NCBI RefSeq assembly: GCF_901000735.1
Contig: NC_081541.1
Location: forward strand, 32,072,060-32,136,059
DNA from: Corylus avellana
Taxonomy: Eukaryota; Streptophyta; Magnoliopsida; Fagales; Betulaceae
DNA: 64,000 bases
Reading direction: 5' to 3'
Shown: in pieces, positions 31,790 through 43,109 of the stretch
Numbering within the stretch: the first letter of the stretch is position 1
How the letters are laid out: each line of letters starts with the position of its first letter
Position numbers and translations under genes: made by a program
The notes under the pieces: generated by a model
The model's input: only the letters and a program-made list of their open reading frames with translations
Database searches by the model: none
What the model was told of the DNA's origin: nothing

Positions 31790-32575
31790 AAGACTTCACT
31801 AAGTTCTCTGAACTTCTGTTCAATTTTGTAGACCTCTAACTTTTAAATTTTTCATTTTGAATCATTGAACTTCTATTTGCTCTCACTTTGGACTCCTCTG
31901 CTGGTTTTCAACGTTAAATTCAAACCGTCTGACTTTTTATGCCAATTATAACCTTACCCAGCCCACTTAAAATTTTGAAAATGCCCAAAACTACAGCACC
32001 CACTCCAGTCCAAAATGACATTGTTTTGGGCATTAAAATTATATATATTTTTTCTTTTAAAACCAAAAAAAAAAATGAAAAATATTTAAAATATTTAAAA
32101 ANNNNNNNNNNNNNNNNNNNNNNNNNNNNNNNNNNNNNNNNNNNNNNNNNNNNNNNNNNNNNNNNNNNNNNNNNNNNNNNNNNNNNNNNNNNNNNNNNNN
32201 NGCTCTCCTCCGCAAGCATCCCTTACCCCTCCGGTGGCATCCCCACCTCCCCCTCGAGCCATTCCACCAACTGCATCTTTACCTCCTCCACCCAATGATC
32301 CAGCACCGCCTTCCTCCAATCTAGATCTGGGAAATTCTGGGAAATTTTTACGATCTCTCTGGAATTTAAATTAATTTTAAAATTAAATTAAAAAAAAAAA
32401 TTAATATTTTAATAAGGTGAAACGGTGCGTTTTGAATTTGACTAACGGCTGTTAAAAATTTTTGACGGCATGGATTTTATTGTCATTTCCATTAACCCAG
32501 GGAGTAAATTTTCGAAAAAAAAAACCCAGGGAGTTTTTAAAAAAGGCGCGTTTACCTAAGGATTTTATATACAAT
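31790..32575. mobile_element. Mutator-like foldback element(s) with internal gap, copy D
   Basis: The right half (32395-32575: AACGGCTGTTAAAAATT, CCCAGGGAGTAAATT, GCGCGTTTACC) matches the right half of the element at 42065-42662. The left part contains GTTCTCTGAACTTCTG and TTGGACTCCTCTGCTG. The 100-N gap (32102-32201) lies at its centre, as expected for a long inverted repeat that did not assemble. Confidence 0.5.
32102..32201. other. Assembly gap (100 N)
   Basis: Inside the foldback element of block D. Confidence 0.99.
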
Positions 32576-32713
32576 TTCCCTATATATAATCATGTTAAAC
32601 TTTAAATTATGAAAATGACCTAATCAGGTCTCAGTGGTATCCTTACTGAGTCCCGGTAGGTCCCGGCCGAGTCCCGAAAGTGTGCTAACTGGGTATGATT
32701 GGGTCCTAACCGG

Positions 32714-34225
32714 TAGGGGTGCAAAGGCGATTACGGTTAGCGGTTAGTGGCAATAACCGCTGACCGTAACCGCCTTAGCGGTTAGTAGATTTTACTAACC
32801 GCAACCGCTAACCGCCTAGCGGTTAACGGTTAGCGGTTAACCGCCGGTTAGCGGTTAGCGAAATAGATAACCGCCCGCTAACCGTTTTTTTAAAATTGGG
32901 CTTTTTTTTACCCTCATTTTTTTTTTCTTGTATTTTTAATATCTTCTTGGGCCCAATTGCTATAAAAAGAGTCCATATTGAAAAATCAAAAATATTTGAC
33001 CCAAAATTTACATTTACTTGTACTTTAAAAAAATTTCCTTAAATATTAAATCATAACCGATTAATTATTTAAATTCTTATCATATTTACTTATAATCTTT
33101 TTTCTTTGAATTGAACTTAATATCTAATGGTAAATGGTAATGTTCAAACTCCTAAATCCTAAATTCTTAAAGTATTTAATAATGCTTTAATTAAATTGTA
33201 GCCTTGTAGTTATAAGTAATATATTGTTTAATTCAATTGAATCAATTGTGATTATCATTGTACATGAATCATATGATTAACTTGTAGACTTATGACTTAT
33301 GAGTTATGTCATATTATATATGTATTATTTATTATTATAAAATCATATGATTTAATGATCAATTTATCATGTGATATAATCATATCAATTATAGTGATAA
33401 TATATAAATTACTAAAATTATAATGATAATACATTAATACTTAAATTGTGTTTATAAGTAACACATTGGTCATTGTTTAATCCAATGTCAATTACTTAAT
33501 TTGATATTATACGAATCATATCATTATTGTACATTAATAATATGATTAACTTGAAGTCTTGAATAAAGTATTTGAATTATCATTGAATCATATGATTAAG
33601 TATTAATATTATACATTTATATTATTCATATACATATGTAGACTTATATAGACTTATAAGTTTATAACATACATTGGAAATAAGTCTCTAGATATTTAAT
33701 TGTTGTATTAGTATGAATTGATATACTTATGAGTTATGTCATATTATATATGTATAATTTGTTATTATATAATCAAATGATTTAATGATCAATCTCATAT
33801 GATATAATCATATAAATTATAGTGATAATATATTAATACTCAAATTGTGATTTAATTATTTTTTTTTTTAAAATTGTGATTTAATGATCAAGTAATTATA
33901 TGATATAATCATATAAATTATAGTGATAATATATTAATACTCAAATTGTGATTTAATTATTTTTAAAAAAAAATTGTGATTTAATGATCAAGTGATTATG
34001 TTATATGTATAAATATTTTTATAATTATAATTATAAAATTATATTATATAAAAAGGTAGTTAGCAGTTACGGTTAGTAGACCCAATAACCGCTAACCGCT
34101 AACCGTTAGGCGGTTATAGCGGTTAGGCGGTTAGCGGTTAATGCGGTTAGACGGTTAGGCGGTTAGGCGGTTGGCGGTTATAGCGGTTAGCAGACGGTTT
34201 TTAACCGCCCGCCTTTGCACCCCTA
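32714..34225. mobile_element. hAT-type non-autonomous transposon (1512 bp)
   Basis: Perfect 16-bp terminal inverted repeats TAGGGGTGCAAAGGCG with an exact 8-bp target duplication CTAACCGG (32706-32713 and 34226-34233). Block D keeps the empty site. Both subterminal regions are packed with GCGGTTA/TAACCGC words (about 32740-32890 and 34050-34205), a pattern expected for transposase binding. The interior is very AT-rich, with a tandem repeat of about 106 bp (about 33776-34000), and has no transposase frame. Confidence 0.95.
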
Positions 34226-35053
34226 CTAACCGGGTGCTGACGGTGTCTTAGTCGAGTCCCTGTCAAGTCCTAGCATAGTCCAAGTCGAGCTCGGCGGGGT
34301 CCTACTGATGTCTCAGTTGAGTCCTGGTGGGGTCCTGATGACATCGTAGCTGGGTCTATCAATTTTAGAATGAGATGCTCCAAAATTGAAAATTTGTTTA
34401 TGATTTTAAAAAATGAAAACCTTTTTTCATAAATTAAATATGTTTTTTTTGGGTAAAATCAAAAATATTTTCCTTTTACTATTATTTTACGTTGTACTAA
34501 ACACCCAAAAAAAAAAAAAAATCTAAAATTATTTGATGCCGAAACAAAATGGAATCTAGTTTCATTATTATATTTGAAGTGCTACAACTATTATATACTT
34601 TGACATTTCTCTCAATCTCTCTCTCTCAATTTATTCTAATGGTTGGGATGCACCACGTGTATAATTAGGCAGTCCAGTTTTGTCCGAATATGCAGTGTAC
34701 AATTAAGTGGTCTTCTATTTCGTCATGGTGTAATATGTTGACATTCTAACGTATAGGGATCATGTCAATCCATGTGGTTAAATTCTACAGCACTGACAAT
34801 GCTAGGAGAATAAGTTTTATTAACATTTGGTGCATGTTAGAATAATGAAGACATATAGAAGAATGAAAAAATAATAGAGAGAGCAAAAGCACACAATAGA
34901 CCACAAACTGTGCAAATTGAGTTTTTTCACCTTTTAATAATAATTTGTCACATTAGCGAGGAACACAAAAATACCGTATTATTCGTTATTCTCTTTTACC
35001 ATTGTCCTCTAAACTCCACAAAAATTCCCATTTCCCAGTTTAAGAGAGTGCAA

Positions 35054-35109
35054 ATGCCACCACCCTCACCTCCGTTGAAAGCCACTGCCTCCGCCTCTGC
35101 TCCAACACC
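35054..35109 (+). pseudogene. First-exon-like stretch with splice donor, copy E
   Basis: Counterpart of 26445-26500, with ATG, one S-to-L change and donor GTAAGT at 35110. Nothing recognisable lies downstream. Confidence 0.33.
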
Positions 35110-35424
35110 GTAAGTTACCAAAATTTATTGCCTTTTCTTTCTACAATGACGTTTTAGAATTTCTTCTTCATTCACCTCCTTTCTTATTACATTTTGAAAA
35201 TAGAGAGAAGAACATGAGATGAGAGACACAAAAAATTGAGATAAAAAAGAGAGATAGATACATAAATAAATCATATGCCCCCACCGCCTATTGGACAATA
35301 AATTTAATCAAAGTGTAAAGTTTTTCATGTGATATTGATACAGAAATAATTGCATTAGGGAGATTAAAATATATTTTTAGTATTTAAAAAATTATGCCAA
35401 ACAAAAAGTTTGGTAAAAAATACT

Positions 35425-35670
35425 CAGGATTTGCTTGTTAAAGTCTTTTCCCTAGACACAATAGTTGATGTGGATTGATGTAAAAATAATAATAATAATA
35501 ATAATAATAAGAAGAATGTTCGATATAAAAAAGTGAATATATATATATATATATATATTGTAGTAATTTTTTTATTTGAATAGTAATAACAAGCGAAAAG
35601 AATTAGAATATTTTGATATTAATTTTTTAGAAAAAATAGTAAGTAAACAATAACAAAGATAACAAAAATT
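35425..35670. repeat. Dispersed AT-rich MITE-like repeat, copy 6
   Basis: Block E counterpart of copy 5, with an (AAT)n and a (TA)n tract inside. Confidence 0.5.
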
Positions 35671-36439
35671 ACCAAACAAAGCCTAAACATTCTTAAGATT
35701 TATTGTCATCACATTAGATCTACAACTGAAGTTGCGTCTTTTGAATAATTTTAGAAGTTTATCTTGTGTGTCTCTTAATTTCTTGAAAGAATAATATAAT
35801 TATTAAAATCACAATTTGAGAAAACTAAAAAATAAAAAAAAAATAAAAAACTTGTAGTAATGCTCATGTCTTATTCTGTGTGAAAGCGATCTTCGTCAAT
35901 TAATTAATATGAAAACGATGCCGTACGAATAGTCCTTCTCTGCCCAGTGTCGTGCAAACACCCAAAACAAGAGAAATTGACAAAGGTCGGTGGGTCACAT
36001 GATTTGAAGGCTCACCTATCCTTTCTGGGAAAAGTCATGCACCCACCAGTCACGCATCTACACCAAAAACATAAAAATCTGAATACCAACAAAATAATAT
36101 TTAAACAAGTTGATGTAGACATACTTTCTTTCGGCTATGGAATTAAAACTTGATTTGCCTCCCTCCTTATCTTATCCTTCTCTCCCATATTGTTGACAGA
36201 AATTATGGGTGCATTTAATGGTTGGTATGGGTTTGGTGGTCGGTATTTTTGCCAATCAAATCATGGACGTTGATTAAGTTGGTTAATTAATCCACGTCAT
36301 ATCAAAAATAATTTTGATTTTTTTAGTTAATAGGTTAATCAGTTAATAATTGATCAATTAAATCAGTTAATTGTCGATTACAAATTTTTATGTTAAGATT
36401 TATCAACATTTTTATAAGTACATAATTAATAAGCTTTTT

Positions 36440-36516
36440 CTATCTCGCAAGCACCATTACTCGAACCCTTGCCCTGGACAGATGCCACCTACCAATGCGG
36501 TACAAGGGAAGTTGGT
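36440..36516 (-). mobile_element. tRNA-derived SINE-like insert, copy E
   Basis: Same insertion as 27834-27910. The 16-bp AATTAATAAGCTTTTT repeats are at 36424-36439 and 36517-36532. Confidence 0.72.
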
Positions 36517-36863
36517 AATTAATAAGCTTTTTGATTCTTGATTCTTGATAAGGATATATACATAACTTTGAAAAATTGAAATGTAAGTTCATTTAAAAAG
36601 AAAAATATTTAAATAAAATAATAAAATTGAATAGTTAAAATAAAGGGAAATATAAGTGCTTTTAAAAAAGCAGTAAAGAAAATAAATTTAAAAGAAAAAA
36701 AAAAAAAAGAAGTAATTTTCTAACGAAAATGTTCAAAAATTTGCTCCTGATCGGCTTCTTCATTATCTTTCTACGTGGAAGCCAACTTGTGGCACCGACT
36801 ACAAATTGGTGGGTGTCAATTGAATCAATTCAACAAAATACGCTTGGATATTTATTAGGGATG

Positions 36864-37372
36864 TGTTAGAATATATTCCATAATTACATTGATCTTAATG
36901 AACACAATATAATCCGTAATGATATTATGACGTAAGTGTCTAATACCAAACCACCCGTAATTCTGTGTTCCTTTTCTATATTGCTTCTATCATATTTTCG
37001 CATCTCCTCCTCACCACCACCTACGGCTTGTTCTCGACCTTCGCTACCATTATTGTTTCAAATTTCAAACTCAAGGTTCTAAAATATTTCACCTTGAGTT
37101 TAAGAGGGATGTTAGAATATACGGAAGATATAATATATTTTTCGTATATTTCATAATTATGTTGATATCGAATATTCTTTATTTATGGGCTGATTATAAT
37201 CAAATATTGAGATTGTAATCAAATAGGAACTTTTGTATTGGAGACAAAAAAAAATTAACAAACACAATGTATCCTTAAATGATATTCCAAATGATAAACG
37301 TAAGTGTCTAATACTGAACCACCCATAATTTTTTGTATTCTTTTTCTATGTTTCTTTCATCATATTTCCGCA
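36864..37372 (+). mobile_element. Miniature Copia-type LTR element or remnant, copy E
   Basis: Counterpart of 28254-28777, from TGTTAGAATAT to TTTCCGCA. Its 3' LTR keeps TGTTAGAATATACGGAAG, where copy D has TATTAG. Confidence 0.65.
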
Positions 37373-37857
37373 TTGCTAAATGGATAATAGCTTATTTATA
37401 AAAATGAGTTAATAACCCGTCTTCAATAACCGCATAACTGTCGGTTTCAGCCTCGTTGTTTTCATTTAGCTATTATTTAAAATTTAATAATATTTTAAAT
37501 CGATTGCGACGGTCAGAAAATATGTGCTTGTCTAAATGACAAATATGACAGATAGACACAAGACAGGTACGGAACACGGCCATACTGATAGAAGCTGTCA
37601 TAGATGAGAAGTCGCATGGGCATCTGACATTTTAGAGTGATAAGCACCTGTGCATAATCATTTTATCAAATAATTTATTGTTTACTTTTCTATTCAACTT
37701 CTCTATTCTTTAAATAATTATTTCTTTGTTCTTTCACTTTTTCTAACATTTATTTATTTTAAACATTTAAATAAAATAAATGACTGAATTTTATAAATTT
37801 AAGAATTTTAAATTTAAAAAAAATTCCTTTCTTATCCTCGATATCTCTTCTGACTAA

Positions 37858-38010
37858 AAGGCCATGATCTTTTGCAAGGCCATCACGGTGCACATCAATG
37901 AAGAGACTAAAGTGATTGAGGTGAAGTCGTAGAGATCCATACAACTTCATGGGAACATTGTCGGCCCCACCTCCATGACTAATAGCAAGCTAATCTTGAA
38001 GGTGAGATTT
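37858..38010 (+). pseudogene. Exon-like fragment of an unrecognised gene, copy E
   Basis: Counterpart of 29268-29420 and 13605-13790, decayed. Confidence 0.35.
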
Positions 38011-39016
38011 TTGAAAAAACAAAAAAAAAAGGATTTTGGGAATGAATCAAGAAATATATTCCCAAAGCGATAAACCCACATGGTATCCTGTGAATCTGTG
38101 ATCTCTGCTCGCACAAGCTTTGTCGTATCTTTATTATGAATGAATGACAGGTGTACAATCGCAGTAACTACCACATTTTATTCTGCATCTTGTCGGAAAG
38201 AAAAAAAAGAAAATCCTCTTATGAGCCGTGCTCAGTTTTTCAATTTGGTTATATAATCACATCTTGATTTCCACATGTTTAGAATAAAAAAGGTCCAAGT
38301 GTCACATGTTGGTACATGTCAATCAACGTGATACTTGTCATGCTAGAGTATTATTAACGTCCTAATCAAATTTTACTCATCAAAATTGTTAAAAGTATAT
38401 ATATTTTTTAATTATTTACTTTTTAAAATATTTTAACAGTCTTATAATTTTAACAATTCATTTTTACTATTTAATTTAAATATTATATTTTAAAATTTTA
38501 TTTATTTTTTCTCTAACATTTATATTTTTTATAATGCAAAGAAAATAGAGGAGAAAGACATGAGTGAGAAAATGAAAAGAAAAGAAGAAAGAGAAAAAGA
38601 AAAAAAAAAGGTTTGTAATCATTGTTTTATGTATTTGGTGTCGCTTATTTGAGACTGCGTTTGAGAAATAGAGCTTTTAGGTCAAAAAGAGCTTTTGAAC
38701 AAAAGCTTCATTTTTAAACTTTTTGGACCATTAAAAGCGATTTTTATTTTTTTACCAAATGCATACTTTGTTCTTCAAACGAACTTTTTGAGTGTTAAAA
38801 AAACTTTTAAACCCCTCAAACGCAATCCTAAACAGGCCCTTAAAGTGCGTTTGAGATTATAATTTTATAAGAATAAACATATACAGTTTGATATTGCAAT
38901 TTAAAAAGCACTTAATCTAAATTAGGAAGAAAAAAAAAATTACGATTTCTATAAGCTTGCTAGGAGTGTTCAAACAAGAATAGAAACCAAAATCATAATT
39001 TTACATAACAAATGTT

Positions 39017-39018
<2 letters not shown>

Positions 39019-39066
<48 letters not shown>
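39019..39066. repeat. (TA)n microsatellite, copy E
   Basis: About 24 TA units. Confidence 0.95.
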
Positions 39067-39069
<3 letters not shown>

Positions 39070-39497
39070 AAGCCTTTACGATTTTAAAAAGTCGCAATTT
39101 TAAAAACGCAATTATTGAAATCGCAATCCCAATTGAATACTTTGAACTTTTTTACTAAATTTACTTACCAAAATAACTAAAAAAATGTTTTTAATGAGAC
39201 TGCAAATAATGCTATTAATCTTAAAATAATTAAATTTAAATGTTAATTTTATTGTTTAATTTGTTTTCACTCAAAACTCTTTGCTAAACACACGCAATTA
39301 ATACTTTTTTTTTTTTTAAAAAAAAAAAAGTAATATAATTAAGTATGTGATGAGAAGCTCCATTGTACGTTGTTTGATAAAAGTGGAGAAATTCAAGTGT
39401 CCATATCCTACAACCCCAACGTGATACATTGAGGCCTTATCATCACATTCACCCACAAAAAACCAAAAACACACGTGGACAAACAAAAATTAATTGA

Positions 39498-39813
39498 TTA
39501 CCCAGGCTGAGCTGTTTGGATCCGTACCGAAGAACTCCAGCCATGCAATTTCGCCATGGATAAGAACGAGAGCTTATAACGAGTCATGTTGCAGGTTGCC
39601 ATCAGTGCCATGTGCGCAATAAATAAATTATTAAAGAGATGGCGATGTTTTCTTTTGTCTGAATCTTCTGGGTTCAATAGCAGTTGAGAGTGTGCACCAA
39701 TCGAGAAAAACTCTTTTTTTCCGGCTTCTACCGAGAACAGTGAGAAAAATCTCCGACATATTATTGCCGGAGGAGGTGATTTTTGAGAAAATATCGAAGT
39801 CAAAATCAATCAC
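39498..39813 (-). CDS. Conserved short ORFs of unknown nature, copy E
   Basis: Two overlapping minus-strand frames (103 and 60 codons) in the counterpart of 31200-31560. The longer contains AKLHGWSSSVRIQTAQPG and is broken in block D. No domain is recognised; probably not a gene. Confidence 0.12.
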
Positions 39814-40352
39814 AATAGTTAAAAGTTACCGGAGACGATGATGTAACGAAGACTCCCGTCTTCGTCACAGCTGAAGATGCTAATAAGTCTTTGTTACAAA
39901 AAAAAAAAAAAGTCTAATAAGTCCTTGTTTTTTAGGAAGACGTCGAAAACCGACGGGTCAGTGGGGTCACGTCGCTGCTTAAAGGTAAAGGGAATATTTG
40001 GCAAAAACTTTTTTTTTGGGATTACTGTAGCTGACTTGTGAATTGATGTAGTCCAAAGTTTTGAATTTTTTTATTAAAAAGTAAAAAAGGAAGACTTTAC
40101 CAAGTTCTCTAAACTTCTGTTCGATTTTGTAGATCTCTAACTTTTAAATTTCTCATTTTGAACCCTTGAATTTTTATTTGCTCTCACTTTGGACTCCTCT
40201 GTTAGTTTTCAACGTTAAATTCAAACCGTCTGACTTTTTATGTCAATTATAACCTTACCCAACCTACTTAAAATTTCGAAAATGCCCAAAACTACAGCAC
40301 CCACCCCAGCCCAAAACGACATTGTTTTAGGCATTAAAAGTATATATATTTT

Positions 40353-40452
40353 NNNNNNNNNNNNNNNNNNNNNNNNNNNNNNNNNNNNNNNNNNNNNNNN
40401 NNNNNNNNNNNNNNNNNNNNNNNNNNNNNNNNNNNNNNNNNNNNNNNNNNNN
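40353..40452. other. Assembly gap (100 N)
   Basis: Falls in the block E counterpart of the foldback element, at the end of the mosaic array. Confidence 0.99.
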
Positions 40453-41179
40453 AATTCTCAAACTTTATTTTGCAATCGTAAAAGATAATCCCTACACCAA
40501 TTTACTCATCTTCGGCCTAAAAGGTCCAGAAAACAACTCAAGCCCTCAACCTAAAGACCGGGATAAAAATAACAAAAAATAAAAACTAGAAAATAAATTT
40601 AAAAAAAAATTCATAATACAAGTAGCAGCGAAGGAGCACGGCATCGTAGACATTCTCTAAAAGACATGCCTTAGCTGGTGAAGACTAGTAGATCTGAGTT
40701 TAAAAAATTAGATCTAAATCTAGATATACAAACTATATCTAAAAACAAAACCACATCTAAAAGAGACTACAAAGAAGACACCAAACACTTCTACAAGAAA
40801 AAAGAAGGACAGAAACATGGAAGAGGCTCCCCTATGTTTTCTCGTAGTTGGTTTTTCCTTCTTCTCCTCTCTCCAATAAAACATTTCATGTTTAAAATAC
40901 ATTGGAAAACTATATACTAGAAGGATAAAATTTAATTTAATATACTGAATTTCATAACAACTTTGTGCTTCCATCATAGTTTTACTAAAACATTTCTTAA
41001 AAATATATATATTTTTTCTCAACCGTACACTCAATTGCAATATGATGCAAACATGGTATCTATTACTTGCAAGCACGTATTCAATAACCAAACCCCCAAC
41101 ACCCCCCCCCCCCCCACCCCCCCCTTAAAAAAAAAAAAAAAAAAAAAAACACAAACAGGCAAAAACAGTTGTAAAGAAA

Positions 41180-41245
41180 CTTGTCTCATCTTTGTGGATT
41201 GTTTGTGTGCAGCTTGTCTCATCTTTGTGGATTGTTTGTGTGCAG
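41180..41245. repeat. 33-bp perfect tandem duplication
   Basis: Two exact adjacent copies (41180-41212 and 41213-41245), each ending GTTTGTGTGCAG. The sister segment has one copy (near 43564). Confidence 0.95.
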
Positions 41246-41389
41246 CCAAGGACAAGTTAGGGTCAGTATCACCAGTGACAAAATTAAAGAAAAAGCAAAT
41301 GAACCAAATGATGTCATCAAGATTATTTGATCTTTAAAGGAAAAAAATATAATCTCCACTGATGAGGGTGAAGGAGTATAAGAAAGCTA

Positions 41390-41690
41390 AGGAGATTACA
41401 CTTTTGTATAAATCAATTGTCAAGGTATTAGCTAATAGGTGGAAGAAACATAATTTTGCCTTGTTTTATTTCAAAAAATCATACTACTTTTATTCCTAGG
41501 AGTTTGAATATTATAGATAATATTTTGATGGCATATGAGGCTCTACATATTATACAATCCCGGATGAAGAGGAATGAAGAATATATGGCTTTAAAACTTG
41601 ATATGAGTAATGTCAATGACATAGTTGAATGAAATTTATTAGAGGCAATAATGTGGAGGATTGTATTTGTAGAGAGGTGAATTCAATTAA
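41390..41690 (+). pseudogene. L1-type LINE reverse transcriptase remnant, copy 1
   Basis: Broken frames read SIVKVLANRWKK, TFIPRSLNIIDNILMAYEALH, GYMALKLDMS and then IMWRI. These match the plant L1 order K-VLANRLK, FVPGR-ITDNI, H-MALKLDMSKAYD. Several stops and a small deletion (the KAYDRVEW region) make it non-functional. Confidence 0.75.
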
Positions 41691-42064
41691 TTATGATGTG
41701 TGAGATTGGTCACGTATTTTGTTCTTATTAATAGTCAACTTAAAAAAAAAATTCTTCTTTATCAGGCGGAGCGTGATAGAATGACTACAAGAGTACTTAT
41801 CTTAAGGGGAGTTGATTGAGACATAGCAACTCATTGTTTTGCGGCCATTAAAAAACAATTATAACAAGTTTGGATGGAAAATTGTCTTGATTTTATATGT
41901 GATATTGTATTTGCTGAGCAACATGCTATTTCACGATTTTAATGATTGTTTGAATTTCTACTTTCAAAAAATAAAAAAATAAAAGTTGTAAATATAAAAT
42001 TTAAGAAAAAACATACTTTGACCCTCCTAAACTAGTACGACTTTTTCACTTGCACCAAAATTTT

Positions 42065-42662
42065 TTTGGGAAATTATATCTAAACATCTTGGGTAAACGC
42101 TCCAAAATTTTTTTGTCCCTAAATTTTTTTTTTTCTTCGACAATTTACTCCTTTGGCCAATCGAAATTACAATAAAATCTATGCCGTCAATTTCTTTTAA
42201 CTGCCGTTAGATTGGTTGAAACGCACTGTTTTGCTACGTCAGCATAATAATTTTTTATTTAATTTTTAAATAATTTTTTTTTTTAAAAAAAATAGAAATT
42301 GTGGCTTCTTGGCCACCCAAACCACCCCTGGGGTGGCCGAAAGCCACCCCTAGTGCGGGCCACCCCTAAACCCAAGGGGTGGTTTGGGGTGGGTTGGGGT
42401 GGCTTTCGGCCATCCTTTTTGTTTTTTTTGTTTTTAAAAAAATATTATTAATTTTTTATTTAAAAATTAAATAAAAAAAATATTATGCTCACGTGGCAAA
42501 ACGGTGTGTTTCAACCAATCTAACGGCAGTTAAAAAAATTGAACGGTAAGGATTTTTTTGGTATTTCGATTGACCCAGGGAGTAAATTGTTGAAAAAAAA
42601 AAAAAACTTAGAGACAAAAAAAATTTGACGCGTTTACCCAAGATGTTTAGATATAATTTTCC
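42065..42662. mobile_element. Mutator-like foldback element (598 bp) with visible empty site
   Basis: Both ends carry AAATTATATCTAAACATCTT, GGGTAAACGC and, further in, CTAACGGCAGTT/AACTGCCGTTAG in inverted orientation, so the arms extend for about 200 bp. The centre is a GGGTGGCC-type palindrome (about 42300-42415). The direct repeat AAAATTTT lies at 42057-42064 and 42663-42670. The sister segment reads CACCAAAAAATTTTAAAAAG (about 44428), an empty site. Confidence 0.82.
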
Positions 42663-42719
42663 AAAATTTTAAAAAGTGACATTTGGGCACCTAAAACTAC
42701 TAGCTTGTGTCAAATAGAC

Positions 42720-42890
42720 CACTCTGTTTATTTAAAAAGTGATTTTTTTTTTAATTTAAATAGTAATAAAAGGTATTTAATGTAATATAAAAAAGAGAAA
42801 AAAAAATAAAAAATGTTTTAATGTTGATTTTTTTTTTTCTTTTTTTGAAAAAGGTTGAAAAAGGAAGCGTGAACAGTAACTGAAGATTGA
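42720..42890. repeat. Dispersed AT-rich MITE-like repeat, copy 7
   Basis: Core AAATAGTAATAAAAGGTATTTAATGTAATA. The sister segment lacks it. Confidence 0.45.
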
Positions 42891-43109
42891 AAATGTTTGC
42901 CAATCACTGCCAAAAATTTATGGAGAGGATCCAAGTAAGGGTGTTAAGTGAATGAAGCCATCGCGAGCTCGCTCTGACTCGGCTCATATAAGCTCGACTC
43001 GTCATTGACTCGATTATTAAATTAGGCATTTTGTGAACATAAATATTGGCTTGAATATTAAACGAAGCAAGCTCGGCTCGACTCGGTTAGGCTCGTGAAG
43101 ACGAGTACA

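Larger units (their letters stand above)
24560..32575. repeat. Mosaic array block D
   Basis: Order: L1 (24560), L2 without Copia (24955), minisatellite (25525), first-exon-like stretch (26445), the AAAGGTCGGTGGGTC segment (27366), SINE (27834), short Copia remnant (28254), exon-like stretch (29268), MITEs (29724, 30375), a conserved segment with short ORFs (31200-31560) and a foldback element with a gap. Block E repeats this from about 25490 onward at high identity. Confidence 0.8.
32583..40352. repeat. Mosaic array block E (near-copy of D)
   Basis: Begins at ATAATCATGTTAAAC (D: about 25490) and follows D almost base for base to the foldback element at its end. Differences: a 1512-bp hAT insertion, no MITE at the 29724 position, loss of about 46 bp at the left end of the 30375 MITE, and small indels. 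No host gene is seen. Confidence 0.85.
40690..42060 (+). repeat. LINE-bearing duplicated segment, copy 1
   Basis: Collinear with 43110-44450 at high identity (ACAAACTATATCTAAAAAC, ATGTTTTCTCG, AGGCGGAGCGTGATAGAATG). It contains a poly-C/poly-A tract (41101-41149) and an L1-type RT remnant. Confidence 0.8.
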
